Source of the DNA: G963663315 sp963665165
GTDB lineage: Bacteria > Pseudomonadota > Gammaproteobacteria > Arenicellales > Poriferihabitantaceae
Direction of reading: 5' to 3'
Assembly: GCA_963665165.1 (NCBI GenBank)
Contig: OY761989.1
Span: forward strand, 620,001-684,000
Length of the DNA: 64,000 bases
The position numbers were made by a program, and so were the translations under genes. The notes beneath the pieces are model-generated. The model saw only the letters and a program-made list of their open reading frames with translations. It made no database searches and was not told the DNA's origin. This document shows, piece by piece, positions 42,820-51,892 of this stretch (position 1 is its first letter; every line of letters starts with the position of its first letter).

Positions 42820-43674
42820 TCAGGCCACTGCGTGAATTCCGGTTTTTTGTGCGGCGCGGCGGTCCCTGACTACAGTGACCCGGTGCATTCGGCGGTAGTG
42901 GGGAGCGTAATCCGCGACCGCGAGATGCTGGGTGACCCGGTTGTCCCATATCGCCACATCGCCTTCGGTCCAGCGGTGTCGTACCTGGAATTGCGGCTGG
43001 TTGATGTGGCTGTAGAGATATTGCAGCAAACGATCGCTGTCGGTTGTCGAGTATCCGTAAATCTGGTTGGTGAACGACGGATTGACATACAGGAATTTTC
43101 GCCCGGTGACCGGATGTACCTTGACCACCGGATGCACTGCCGAGCCGACTTTTTTCAGCGACTCGTTCAGATTCTCCACGTTTTTGTCCCGACCGAGGAA
43201 CTGGTTGCGAAAAGTGCCGGGGTCATGGATGGCTTCGAGGCCTTCCAGTTCGGACTTCATCGGCGCCGACAATGCATCCCAGGCCGCATACATACTGGCC
43301 CAGAGAGTGTCTCCGCCTGTTTCCGGCAGGACCCGGGCATGCAGAATGGATGCGAAAGGGGGTTCCGGGTGAAAGGTCAGGTCGGTATGCCATACGTTGG
43401 TATCGGGCGGACGGTCCGCGTCGTTTTCGAGCAGGGTCACTTCCTGAAAACCATCCACATGGGGATAAACCGGATGGGGTTTGTCGATTTCACCGAAGGC
43501 TTCGGCAAACCGCAGGTGCGCCATGGCGCTCAGGTCCTGTCCCGAAAAGAAAACAACCTTGTGCTTGATCAGGGCATCATAGATGGTTTCCAGTTGCGCT
43601 TCGCCGGGTGGCTCGGCCAGATTCACGCCGGTGATCCGGGCGCCAATGGCGGGGGTCAGTCGTTTGATTTCCAT
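42820..43674 (-). CDS. TauD/TfdA-family Fe(II)/2-oxoglutarate dioxygenase
   Basis: 284 residues. It starts with IKRLTPAIGARITGVNLAEP, typical for TauD. The iron ligands are the HTD of WHTDLTFHPEPP and a later His in TQHLAVADY; Arg in RRMHRVTVV binds 2-oxoglutarate. TauD releases sulfite from taurine; other members attack aryloxyacetates, sulfate esters or carnitine-type substrates. The cysteate lyase-like gene in the same operon favours a sulfonate, but this is inference. First gene of the operon, divergent from the amidase gene at 43806. Confidence 0.88.
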   Translation of the reverse strand: MEIKRLTPAIGARITGVNLAEPPGEAQLETIYDALIKHKVVFFSGQDLSAMAHLRFAEAFGEIDKPHPVYPHVDGFQEVTLLENDADRPPDTNVWHTDLTFHPEPPFASILHARVLPETGGDTLWASMYAAWDALSAPMKSELEGLEAIHDPGTFRNQFLGRDKNVENLNESLKKVGSAVHPVVKVHPVTGRKFLYVNPSFTNQIYGYSTTDSDRLLQYLYSHINQPQFQVRHRWTEGDVAIWDNRVTQHLAVADYAPHYRRMHRVTVVRDRRAAQKTGIHAVA

Positions 43675-43805
43675 GACTGGATTCTACTTAAAAAAATATT
43701 CACCGGATACCGGTTGCCAGGATGTTTTTTTGCCTGGAAATACCGGTTTGCCTTATGATTGCGGTTATTGGCAACCCGGCGCGTGACAAGAGAAACGAAT
43801 ACAAA

Positions 43806-45173
43806 ATGAAGATCAGGAATGGCCTCAGGTCTCTCTCACAGGACATCCGGAACCGGCGGACGACGGTTGAAGCGTTGATGAGAGGGACGCTGGAAAAAGC
43901 GAAGGCGAGTAAAAACGTGCTGGTTTCCATCAATCAGGACGCGCTTGACCAGGCAAGGCAGGTTGATCGTTCCATTCAGGCCGGACAGCGCGTCCCTGCG
44001 TTGGCCGGTATTCCGGTCACTTTGAAGGACCTCTTCGATATTGAGGGACAAGTCACTCTGGCCGGGTCGATTGTCTTGCGGCATTCTGCCGCTCCGGCAG
44101 CCAGGGACTGTGAGGTGGCGAGCCGGCTGCGAGCCGCCGGCCTGTTGTTCGCCGGAAGGGCCAACATGAGTGAATTCGCGTTCAGCGGCATGGGAATCAA
44201 CCCCCATTACGGTACGCCGAAGTGTGTCTGGGACCGGCGGGCCGGACGACTGCCGGGCGGTTCTTCTTCGGGCAGCGCGGTCAGTGTGGCGGAAGGCATC
44301 GTGCCCGTTTCAATCGGGTCGGATACCGCCGGATCCTGTCGTGCGCCCGCGGCTTTCAATGGTATCGTCGGGGTCAAGCCGAGTTACGGGCGATTGTCGC
44401 TGGCTGGAGTCTACCCGTTGTCGCCCACCTCGGACGCGCCCGGTCCGATGGGGGTGGATGTCGATAGCTGTTTCCTGCTGGATCAACTGATGTCCGGATC
44501 CTGGGACGGACAAGGCGCGCCGCCATCGATCCATCATACGGATTGCGCTTCGCTGAAACTGGTCGTTCCCGTAAGCGCGGTGATGGAAGATCTGGATCAT
44601 GAAGTGGCGGACGATTTTGACCGGGTTGTGGATGCGCTCGGCCAGGCGGGCGCGCAGGTGGAATTTATCGAAATGCCGGTCATCAGTGAGTGCGTGAAAA
44701 TGTTTCTCACCCGTGCGGTGGTGGGCTATGAGGCTTTGCGGCATCATGCGGGACTACTGGAGAAATACGGACATGAATATGACCCTTTCGTGTACAACCG
44801 GATGACCGCTTTCAAGGGGGTTACCGATGAAGAACAGCAATCCCGATACCGCGACAAGGCCCGGATGAAAGCCTCCTTCGAGCAGACCATGAAGGGTCTC
44901 GGCGCTGACGCGGTGATCTGTCCGACCACTCCCTGCATTCCGCCAACCCTGGCCGCGGCGCAGGTTGCGGAAAATCAGACGAAAATCAATTTGAGAAACC
45001 TGAGAAATACCGCCTCGGCAAACTATTTTGACGGTTGTTCGATCAGCCTGCCGTGTCAGGGTTACGGCCAGGCGCCGACCGGCCTGATGGTGTCCTCCGC
45101 TCATGGTCGCGATGCGCGGTTGTACATGATTGCAGAAGCCATCGAACGGGTGATCGACTCATCGCGGAATTGA
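43806..45173 (+). CDS. Amidase signature-family hydrolase
   Basis: 455 residues from the ATG at 43806; a longer frame from 43722 adds 28 poorly matching residues. Catalytic Lys in VTLKDLFDIEG, the LPGGSSSGSAVSVAEG serine loop and the nucleophile Ser in GSDTAGSCRAPAAFNGIVGVKPSYG form the complete triad. It hydrolyses an unidentified amide. Together with the nitrile hydratase (38246-39513) it could convert an amide to an acid, although the genes are 4 kb apart on either side of an opposing operon. Ends before a probable hairpin at 45211-45232. Confidence 0.87.
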   Translation: MKIRNGLRSLSQDIRNRRTTVEALMRGTLEKAKASKNVLVSINQDALDQARQVDRSIQAGQRVPALAGIPVTLKDLFDIEGQVTLAGSIVLRHSAAPAARDCEVASRLRAAGLLFAGRANMSEFAFSGMGINPHYGTPKCVWDRRAGRLPGGSSSGSAVSVAEGIVPVSIGSDTAGSCRAPAAFNGIVGVKPSYGRLSLAGVYPLSPTSDAPGPMGVDVDSCFLLDQLMSGSWDGQGAPPSIHHTDCASLKLVVPVSAVMEDLDHEVADDFDRVVDALGQAGAQVEFIEMPVISECVKMFLTRAVVGYEALRHHAGLLEKYGHEYDPFVYNRMTAFKGVTDEEQQSRYRDKARMKASFEQTMKGLGADAVICPTTPCIPPTLAAAQVAENQTKINLRNLRNTASANYFDGCSISLPCQGYGQAPTGLMVSSAHGRDARLYMIAEAIERVIDSSRN

Positions 45174-45210
45174 TGGCGTTTCCGCCGCCGTGAATCGCGG
45201 CGCTCCGGGG

Positions 45211-45232
45211 CTGGACCGGGTTGCCCGGCCAG
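45211..45232 (+). terminator. Possible terminator hairpin after the amidase gene
   Basis: CTGG-A-CCGGG, loop TTG, CCCGG-CCAG: nine base pairs with one bulged A, 38 bases after the amidase stop. The short T run (TTTT) comes only about 18 bases later, so rho-independent termination would be weak. Confidence 0.35.
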
Positions 45233-45287
45233 TCATCCGGTCGGGTGTGTTTTCCAGTTCTCTTTGCATGACCTGAACCGTTCGCTA

Positions 45288-45315
45288 TTGACATGATCGA
45301 CTTCCTGATGGTAAT
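45288..45315 (+). promoter_or_regulatory. Predicted promoter of the betaine-transporter operon
   Basis: An exact -35 TTGACA at 45288-45293, a 16-base spacer and GGTAAT (four of six consensus positions) at 45310-45315. The ATG of proX is about 75 bases downstream and is preceded by a good Shine-Dalgarno, AGAGGGA. Confidence 0.5.
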
Positions 45316-45396
45316 TGTGCACCGTTTTGTGGTATAGCTGCCAGATGCAGGGGGCGTGATGGCCCTTGCTCATTCTAACCAACAGAGGGAAGAACC

Positions 45397-46347
45397 ATGT
45401 TCAAGATTTTCAAGGCCATGAGCCTGTTCGCTTTCGTGCTTTTTGCTTCGGGGGGCGCGGCCGTCTCGGCCAGCGTACCGGAAAACGACGACCCGATCAA
45501 AGTCATCCTGAATGACTGGACGGGCCAGCATGTGTCAACAAAGATCGCCGGTGAGTTGTTAAAGAAAATGGGCTACAACATTGAGTATGTCAGCGCCGGC
45601 GCCCTGCCTCAGCATGCTGGCCTGGCCCAGGGCAACCTGCATTTCCAGGCCGAAGTCTGGACCAACAATATCGGTGACCTGTATCCGAAGGCCGTGGAAG
45701 CGGGGGATATCGTGGTGTTGGGAGAACTCGGCCTCGAGCCGAGAGAGGGCTGGGTTTACCCGCCCTATATGGAAGAAAGATGCCCCGGCCTGCCCGACTA
45801 CAGGGCTCTTTATGATTGTGCCCAGGCCTTTGCTTCAGCCGAATCCTTTCCGAAAGGACGCCTGATCACATACCCCGCCGACTGGGGTACGCGATCCCGG
45901 GATATCGTGGCCAGTATCGACTTGCCCTTTGAAACGGTCGCGGGCGGCAGTGAGGGCGCAATGATGGCGGAGTTGCAATCCGCCTTTGCCACCAACGATC
46001 CCGTCCTGATGATGATGTGGCAGCCGCACTGGATTTTTGCCCATCTCGATTTCAACTGGGTCGAATGGAATCCGACCGATGAAAAATGCATAGAGGAAAA
46101 CCAGCAGAAAGATACCGCCTGTGGATTTGAGCAGGCGAGCGTCGTCAAGGTTGTCTGGAACGGCTTTGAAGACAAGTGGCCTGCCGCATTTAAAATGCTG
46201 TCGCTGTTCAAGCAGACCAATACGGAACAAAACGCTGCGATCCTTGAAGTTGACAAAAACAAACGCGATCTGGATGAGGTTGTGGCGGAATGGCTCGCCA
46301 ACAACGAAAGCGCGTGGCAGGCCTGGATTGACGAAGCGATGCAGTAA
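45397..46347 (+). CDS. proX: Glycine betaine/proline-type ABC transporter substrate-binding protein
   Basis: 316 residues. A signal peptide (FKAMSLFAFVLFASGGAAVSA) precedes a mature OpuAC/ProX-like domain: IKVILNDWTGQHVSTKI, FQAEVWTNN, YPADWGTRSRD and MMMWQPHWIF with the Trp residues that commonly make the aromatic cage around quaternary ammonium groups. Binds betaine-like or sulfonium osmolytes in the periplasm. First gene of the operon proX-proV-proW-molybdopterin oxidoreductase-GcvT-CitE. The exact ligand (betaine, choline, DMSP) is unresolved. Confidence 0.9.
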   Translation: MFKIFKAMSLFAFVLFASGGAAVSASVPENDDPIKVILNDWTGQHVSTKIAGELLKKMGYNIEYVSAGALPQHAGLAQGNLHFQAEVWTNNIGDLYPKAVEAGDIVVLGELGLEPREGWVYPPYMEERCPGLPDYRALYDCAQAFASAESFPKGRLITYPADWGTRSRDIVASIDLPFETVAGGSEGAMMAELQSAFATNDPVLMMMWQPHWIFAHLDFNWVEWNPTDEKCIEENQQKDTACGFEQASVVKVVWNGFEDKWPAAFKMLSLFKQTNTEQNAAILEVDKNKRDLDEVVAEWLANNESAWQAWIDEAMQ

Positions 46348-46373
46348 ACGCTGCAATCCCGACGGAGCGATGA

Positions 46374-47468
46374 ATGAAGTTACCGGATGGTGGTCGTGAC
46401 GAGGTAAAGCTGTCGTGCAGGAATGTCTGGAAAGTGTACGGCGATCAACCGGACCAGTTCTTCAATATTCCGAAAGCTGAAGTCGAGGCCCCCGAAAAAC
46501 TTGCCGACAGAATTCGGGACGCTGACCACATAGTCGCCAACGCCGATGTCAGTTTCGATGTCCATGTTGGCGAGATATTCGTCATCATGGGGCTGTCAGG
46601 GTCGGGGAAATCGACTATCGTCCGATGTCTGTCGCGCCTGGTCGAACCGACGGCAGGAGAAGTTCTTCTGGATGGTGAAGACCTCCTGAAAAAAACCGGC
46701 GCCGAACTGATTGAAATTCGCCGGCACAAAATGGGTATGGTGTTCCAGAGTTTCGGATTGATGCCCCATCTCAGCGTCATCGACAACATTGCCTTCCCGC
46801 TAAAACTCCAGGGGGTCAGCGAAAGTGAACGCAACGCGCAGGCGCAACGTGTCATAGGTCTGGTCGGGCTCGAGGGTCGTGAAAACAACTTCCCGACCGA
46901 GCTGTCGGGCGGTCAGCAGCAGCGGGTCGGAATAGCGCGGTCGCTGGCGGTCGAGCCGGATGTCTGGTTTCTCGATGAGCCCTTCTCGGCGCTGGACCCC
47001 TTGATCCGCAAGCAGATGCAGGACGAGTTCCTGCGGATTCAATCGCAGTTGCACAAGTCCATCGTGTTCATCACGCATGACTTCCAGGAAGCTTTGCGGA
47101 TTGCAGATCGAATGGCCATCATGCGCGATGGCGCTGTCGTCCAGATCGGGCGTCCGGTGGACCTGATCCTGAACCCGGCGGATGACTACATCCGCGAGTT
47201 CACGCAGGATGTTCCGTGGGAGCGCATCCTGCGCGCCACAGACATAGCGGCCGAGCCGACCGGCGCCATCGAAGGAATGAAAAGGGTTTCGGGCGAGGCC
47301 CTTGTCGAGACCCTGTTGTCCGATCTGGCCGGACAGGAACGCGGGGTGATTGTTGAAGACGGTGATGGGTCGGTCCTCGGTGTCGCAACGGCGCGCGGCC
47401 TGGTTGCCGCGCTCGCATCCGGAGGGATCGCCAGTTCCGAGTCCCCTGTGCGCAAAGCCGCAGATTGA
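46374..47468 (+). CDS. proV: Glycine betaine/proline-type ABC transporter ATPase
   Basis: 364 residues. Walker A GLSGSGKS, Q-loop VFQSFGLMPH, signature LSGGQQQRVGIARS, Walker B VWFLDEPFSALDP and H-loop FITHDFQEAL. The N-terminal extension before Walker A and the C-terminal GVIVEDGDGSVLGVATARGL, a single CBS-like segment, fit ProV/OpuAA, where CBS domains sense ionic strength. The paired second CBS repeat is short or missing. The stop overlaps the proW start (TGATG). Confidence 0.92.
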   Translation: MKLPDGGRDEVKLSCRNVWKVYGDQPDQFFNIPKAEVEAPEKLADRIRDADHIVANADVSFDVHVGEIFVIMGLSGSGKSTIVRCLSRLVEPTAGEVLLDGEDLLKKTGAELIEIRRHKMGMVFQSFGLMPHLSVIDNIAFPLKLQGVSESERNAQAQRVIGLVGLEGRENNFPTELSGGQQQRVGIARSLAVEPDVWFLDEPFSALDPLIRKQMQDEFLRIQSQLHKSIVFITHDFQEALRIADRMAIMRDGAVVQIGRPVDLILNPADDYIREFTQDVPWERILRATDIAAEPTGAIEGMKRVSGEALVETLLSDLAGQERGVIVEDGDGSVLGVATARGLVAALASGGIASSESPVRKAAD

Positions 47469-49543
47469 TGCCCTTCCGGTACGACAGAAGCAGTCTTCAC
47501 TGGCTGGGCGTTATCGGGGTAACCCTGTTTTGTCTCGCCGTGCGGGGCGATCTGGAATGGATGGCCAAGTATCCCGCTGACCTGGTTGTTCCGGTCTCCG
47601 ACTGGCTGAATGCGATCATGGACTGGATCGTCAAGCGCCTGGGATGGTTTTTCCTTGGGATATCGTGGCTGCTTGAATGGCCGATCAAGGCCGTGCGGTG
47701 GCTGCTGCATTCGCTTCCGTGGGTTGTGACCGTTTTCCTGTTTTGCACGGTGGCCTATGCGGCATCCGGCTGGCGTCTGGCCACATTCGCTCTGGCGGCT
47801 TCGCTTTACATACTGGTCATCGGCTACTGGAGCGAGAGCATGAACACGCTTTCGCTGGTCGCAATATCCGTGCCGATGGCCATTCTGGTCGGTTTTGCCT
47901 TTGGTGTCTGGGGGTTTTTTTCGGATCGCGCAGAACGCGCGATTGTACCGATACTGGACATACTCCAAACCGTACCGGTGTTTGCCTATCTGCTTCCCAT
48001 CCTGATGTTGTTTGGATTCGGCACGGTCGTAGGGCTGATTGCCAGTGTCCTTTATTCCTTCCCGCCCATGGTGCGAAACACCATCGTGGGACTGAGGGGC
48101 GTTTCGCCGGAAGTGATCGAATCCGGGCTGATGTCGGGGGCAACTCCCTGGCAACTGTTCTGGCAGGTGCGTGTCACTTCGTCGTTGCGGCAACTTCTGC
48201 TGGGAGTCAATCAGGCGACGATGGCGTCGCTGAGCATGGTGATCATCGCTTCCATCATCGGAGGAACGGCAGACATCGGATGGGAGGTGCTGACGACCAT
48301 CCGCAAGGCGCAATTTGGTGAAAGCGTGCTTGCAGGTCTGGTAATCGCTCTGATGGCGATGGTGATTGACCGGGTCACATTCGGCCTGGCCGCCCGGAAC
48401 AGGGTCTATGATCCCGTCAACAGGTCCTTTGTGCGGCGGTACCGGTATTGGATCATCGCCATTCCGGGCGCTGTGGCGCTCTATGTGTTTGCACAGGTTT
48501 TTGTCGACTTCGATGAATGGCCGCGAGGATGGGAAGTCAGCCCGGCCGACGCGATGAATGACAGCCTTACCTGGCTGGTTGTCAATTACCGCGATCAGAT
48601 CGAGACCATCAAGAAGCTCGCATTTTTCTTCGTGATGCTTCCGGCCAAGATTGGCCTGCAACAATCCGTCAGCCCTTTTACCTGGGGGTTCGAGTTGATG
48701 CTTGCACACAAGATTTTCTTTACCGCCGGCATGATCGCTTTGGCGGCATTGTGCGCCAGACGCTGGAACAATCAGGCGGGCATCGCGGTCCTTCTGTTTG
48801 CCATCTTCATCTATTTCGGCCTGACCGTCATGCCCTGGCCTGCGCTTTTGCTGATCTGTTCCGTTATCGGCTGGAAAATCGGCGGCCCCTGGCTTGGTTT
48901 GGGCACTCTTGCCGGACTTGGATTTATCGTTGTGACGGGCATCTGGCCGGAGGCCATGCTGTCGATTTATTTGTGCGGGATCGCCGTCATCATTTCTTTC
49001 ACCCTCGGTACCGGCATCGGAATCTGGGCCGCCCATAATGACACGGTTTCGACAATCCTGCGGCCCATCAACGACACGCTCCAGACCATGCCGCTTTTCG
49101 TGATTCTCATCCCGTTCGTGATGATCTACAAGATCGGTGAATTCACCGCCCTTCTTGCGATCATTGCCTACGCGATTGTCCCGGCGATCCGCTACTCGGA
49201 GCACGGCCTGCGCAACCTGCCTGAAAACGTGATCGAAGCCGCGCGCATGATGGGTTCCACAAAACGCCAGATGCTGTGGCAGGTCGAGATTCCCCTGGCG
49301 CTTCCGGTGATGATGCTGGGGTTGAACCAGACCATCATGTTTGGCATCGCAATGCTGGTGATCGCCGCGCTGGTCGGTACGAATGGCCTGGAGCAAATTG
49401 TCTACATCGGGCTCAGCGACGGGGACTTCGGTGTCGGGATCATTGCCGGAGCCGGCATGGCGATCATCGCCATCATCATTGACCGGATGACTCGAGCGTG
49501 GACACGAAAGCGCCAGGCCACATTGGGATTGAGCGCACCGTGA
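47468..49543 (+). CDS. proW: Fused double permease of the betaine-type ABC transporter
   Basis: 691 residues from the ATG at 47468, about twice the usual ProW length. Two separate permease domains each carry an ATPase-contact EAA loop: SPEVIESGLMSGATPWQLFW (about 215-235) and LPENVIEAARMMGSTKRQMLW (about 580-600). At least twelve membrane helices are expected. A single chain could therefore form the whole channel instead of a ProW homodimer. Its end overlaps the next gene, which supports one operon. Fused forms are known in some proteobacteria. Confidence 0.9.
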   Translation: MPFRYDRSSLHWLGVIGVTLFCLAVRGDLEWMAKYPADLVVPVSDWLNAIMDWIVKRLGWFFLGISWLLEWPIKAVRWLLHSLPWVVTVFLFCTVAYAASGWRLATFALAASLYILVIGYWSESMNTLSLVAISVPMAILVGFAFGVWGFFSDRAERAIVPILDILQTVPVFAYLLPILMLFGFGTVVGLIASVLYSFPPMVRNTIVGLRGVSPEVIESGLMSGATPWQLFWQVRVTSSLRQLLLGVNQATMASLSMVIIASIIGGTADIGWEVLTTIRKAQFGESVLAGLVIALMAMVIDRVTFGLAARNRVYDPVNRSFVRRYRYWIIAIPGAVALYVFAQVFVDFDEWPRGWEVSPADAMNDSLTWLVVNYRDQIETIKKLAFFFVMLPAKIGLQQSVSPFTWGFELMLAHKIFFTAGMIALAALCARRWNNQAGIAVLLFAIFIYFGLTVMPWPALLLICSVIGWKIGGPWLGLGTLAGLGFIVVTGIWPEAMLSIYLCGIAVIISFTLGTGIGIWAAHNDTVSTILRPINDTLQTMPLFVILIPFVMIYKIGEFTALLAIIAYAIVPAIRYSEHGLRNLPENVIEAARMMGSTKRQMLWQVEIPLALPVMMLGLNQTIMFGIAMLVIAALVGTNGLEQIVYIGLSDGDFGVGIIAGAGMAIIAIIIDRMTRAWTRKRQATLGLSAP

Positions 49544-51885
49544 CCGGTCAGGCCGGCCTGCCGCTGACCAGTTCGCATTGGGGCACTTATCGCGCCCGCG
49601 TGGAGAATGGCCGCGTGCTGGAACTGCTGGCATTCGAACAGGATCCGGATCCTTCCCCGATCGGCCAGGGCATCCTCGATGTCCAGGACGGCCCTACGCG
49701 CATTGATGCGCCGATGGTGCGGGAGAGCTGGTTGAAGGGTGGCCCGGGCTGCCGCCCTGAGCGGCGCGGCGTGGATCCTTTTGTGGAAGTCGGATGGAGC
49801 CAGGCGAACGAACTGGTTGCGAAAGAACTCGACCGTATCCGCAGCTCTTACGGAAACGCGTCCATCTTCGGTGGATCTTATGGTTGGGCCAGCGCCGGGC
49901 GGTTCCACCATGCGCAAAGCCAGTTGCATCGGTTCCTCAACTGTATCGGCGGATACACGGGGTCGAAATTCACTTACAGCTTCGCCGCGGCAGAGGCTGT
50001 AGTGCCGCATATCCTGGGCAGTTACCGCGCCTATCTCGATACCTGCACCAGTTGGTCGTCGATCTGCGGGAACACCGGGCTTTTTGTCTGTTTCGGTGGT
50101 GTTCCACTGAAGAATGGACAGATATCCCAGGGCGGAACCGGTCGCCACTGCCAGCGCGACTGTCTTGAAGCCGCCGGAGCCGCCGGCATTGATTTTATAA
50201 ACATCAGCCCGTTAAAGTCGGATCTGCTGGATGAGGTGGGCGGCGAATGGCTGGCAGTGCGTCCCAATACCGATGTCGCTGTCATGCTGGGTCTTGCGCA
50301 TACCTTGCAGACCGAGGGTTTGGCCGATCAGGCGTTTCTGGATCGGTATACCGAGGGTTTCGATCGATTCCGGCCCTATCTGATGGGAGATACGGACGGT
50401 GTTGCAAAAGATGCCGACTGGGCTGCACAAGTCAGCGAGATCTCCGCCGGAACCATTCGTTCACTTGCCCGGCGCATGGCAGCCGAGCGGACAATGATCT
50501 CGGTTAGCTGGTCCCTGACCCGGCAGGATCACGGGGAGCAGCCGTTCTGGGCCGCTATTGCGCTGGCATCCATGCTGGGCCAGGTTGGCTTGCCGGGCGG
50601 AGGATTCGGCTTTGGCTATAGCGCGATGAATTTCATCGGCGGCCAGTTCTCGGTCCTGCCCGGAGCTTCCTTTCCACAAACTGAAAACGCGGTCAGGAAT
50701 TTCATCCCGGTCGCCCGCATCAGCGACCTCCTGCTGCATCCGGGCGAGCCCTTCGATTTCGACGGGGTCCGTTACGAGTATCCGGATATCAAGGCGGTCT
50801 ACTGGGCGGGCGGCAATCCCTTCCATCATCATCAGGATATCAACCGGCTGACCAGAGCCTGGCGGAAGCCGGACACGATCATCGTAAATGAATGGTGCTG
50901 GAATTCGCTGGCAAGGCGGGCCGATATCGTCCTGCCCTGTACCACGCCGCTGGAGCGAAGCGATATCGCGCTGACGCCACGCGACCCCTACGTGGTCTCC
51001 ATGTGCAAATTGACCGAACCTTACGGTCAGTCCCGCGATGATTTCGAGATATTCAAGGGTATCGCACAGGCGATGGGTGTCGAAAGCGCCTTCACCGAAG
51101 GGCGGGACCAGGACGACTGGCAGCGCTGGATTTACGACCAGACCCGGGTTCAAGCCAAGTCCATCCACATCGACATGCCGGACTATGAGGCCTTTCGGGA
51201 ACAGGGGTGGTTGAAGATTCCGGATCCTGCGGAACCGATCGTCATGCTGCGCGATTTTCGCACCGATCCGGTCAAGCGCCCACTTTCGACACCGAGTGGA
51301 AAGATCGAGATATTCTCCGAAACCGTGGCCCGGTACGGATATGATGACTGTCCGGGCCATCCGGTCTGGCTGGAACCCTTTGAATGGCTTGGAGGCGCCG
51401 ATTCGCGCTGGCCGCTCCACCTGATCTCCAACCAGCCAAAAGACAAACTGCATTCACAACTCGACCATGGCGGTTACAGCCGGTCGGCCAAGGTGCAGGG
51501 TCGAGAGCCTGTCCATATTCATCCCGTCGATGCGGCCGCTCGCGGTGTTCGGGATGGCGATGTCGTGAGATTGTTCAACGACCGGGGCGCCTGCCTGGGC
51601 GGTGCGGTGATCGACGATCATATCCGCCCCGGAGTCGTGCAGATGAGTACTGGTGCGTGGTATGACCCGATGGATCCGTCCGAACCCGGCAGCCCCTGCA
51701 AACACGGCAATCCAAATGTCCTGACACGCGACAAGGGTACGTCAAGGCTTGGCCAGGGTCCGACGGCGCATACCTGCCTGGTCGAGATCGAGCGGTTTGA
51801 CGCCAATCCGCCGCCCGTTACCGCATACGAACCCCCCGCCATATCGAGACCTGGACATACGTCCAATGAGCCTTGCCCGGAATAA
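49498..51885 (+). CDS. Molybdopterin oxidoreductase, DMSO-reductase family (BisC/TorZ-like)
   Basis: 795 residues from a GTG at 49498; a GTG at 49540 overlapping the proW stop by four bases is equally plausible. SIFGGSYGWASAGRFHHAQSQ matches the segment of BisC, TorA and DMSO reductase where a Ser ligates molybdenum. There is no N-terminal [4Fe-4S] Cys group and no twin-arginine signal, so it is a cytoplasmic BisC/TorZ-like enzyme. The C-terminal dinucleotide-binding domain includes HLISNQPKDKLHSQLDHGGYS and GDVVRLFNDRGACLGGA. Family members reduce S- or N-oxides; one acting on an imported osmolyte oxide is plausible. Confidence 0.88.
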   Translation: MDTKAPGHIGIERTVTGQAGLPLTSSHWGTYRARVENGRVLELLAFEQDPDPSPIGQGILDVQDGPTRIDAPMVRESWLKGGPGCRPERRGVDPFVEVGWSQANELVAKELDRIRSSYGNASIFGGSYGWASAGRFHHAQSQLHRFLNCIGGYTGSKFTYSFAAAEAVVPHILGSYRAYLDTCTSWSSICGNTGLFVCFGGVPLKNGQISQGGTGRHCQRDCLEAAGAAGIDFINISPLKSDLLDEVGGEWLAVRPNTDVAVMLGLAHTLQTEGLADQAFLDRYTEGFDRFRPYLMGDTDGVAKDADWAAQVSEISAGTIRSLARRMAAERTMISVSWSLTRQDHGEQPFWAAIALASMLGQVGLPGGGFGFGYSAMNFIGGQFSVLPGASFPQTENAVRNFIPVARISDLLLHPGEPFDFDGVRYEYPDIKAVYWAGGNPFHHHQDINRLTRAWRKPDTIIVNEWCWNSLARRADIVLPCTTPLERSDIALTPRDPYVVSMCKLTEPYGQSRDDFEIFKGIAQAMGVESAFTEGRDQDDWQRWIYDQTRVQAKSIHIDMPDYEAFREQGWLKIPDPAEPIVMLRDFRTDPVKRPLSTPSGKIEIFSETVARYGYDDCPGHPVWLEPFEWLGGADSRWPLHLISNQPKDKLHSQLDHGGYSRSAKVQGREPVHIHPVDAAARGVRDGDVVRLFNDRGACLGGAVIDDHIRPGVVQMSTGAWYDPMDPSEPGSPCKHGNPNVLTRDKGTSRLGQGPTAHTCLVEIERFDANPPPVTAYEPPAISRPGHTSNEPCPE

Positions 51886-51892
51886 TTGAACC

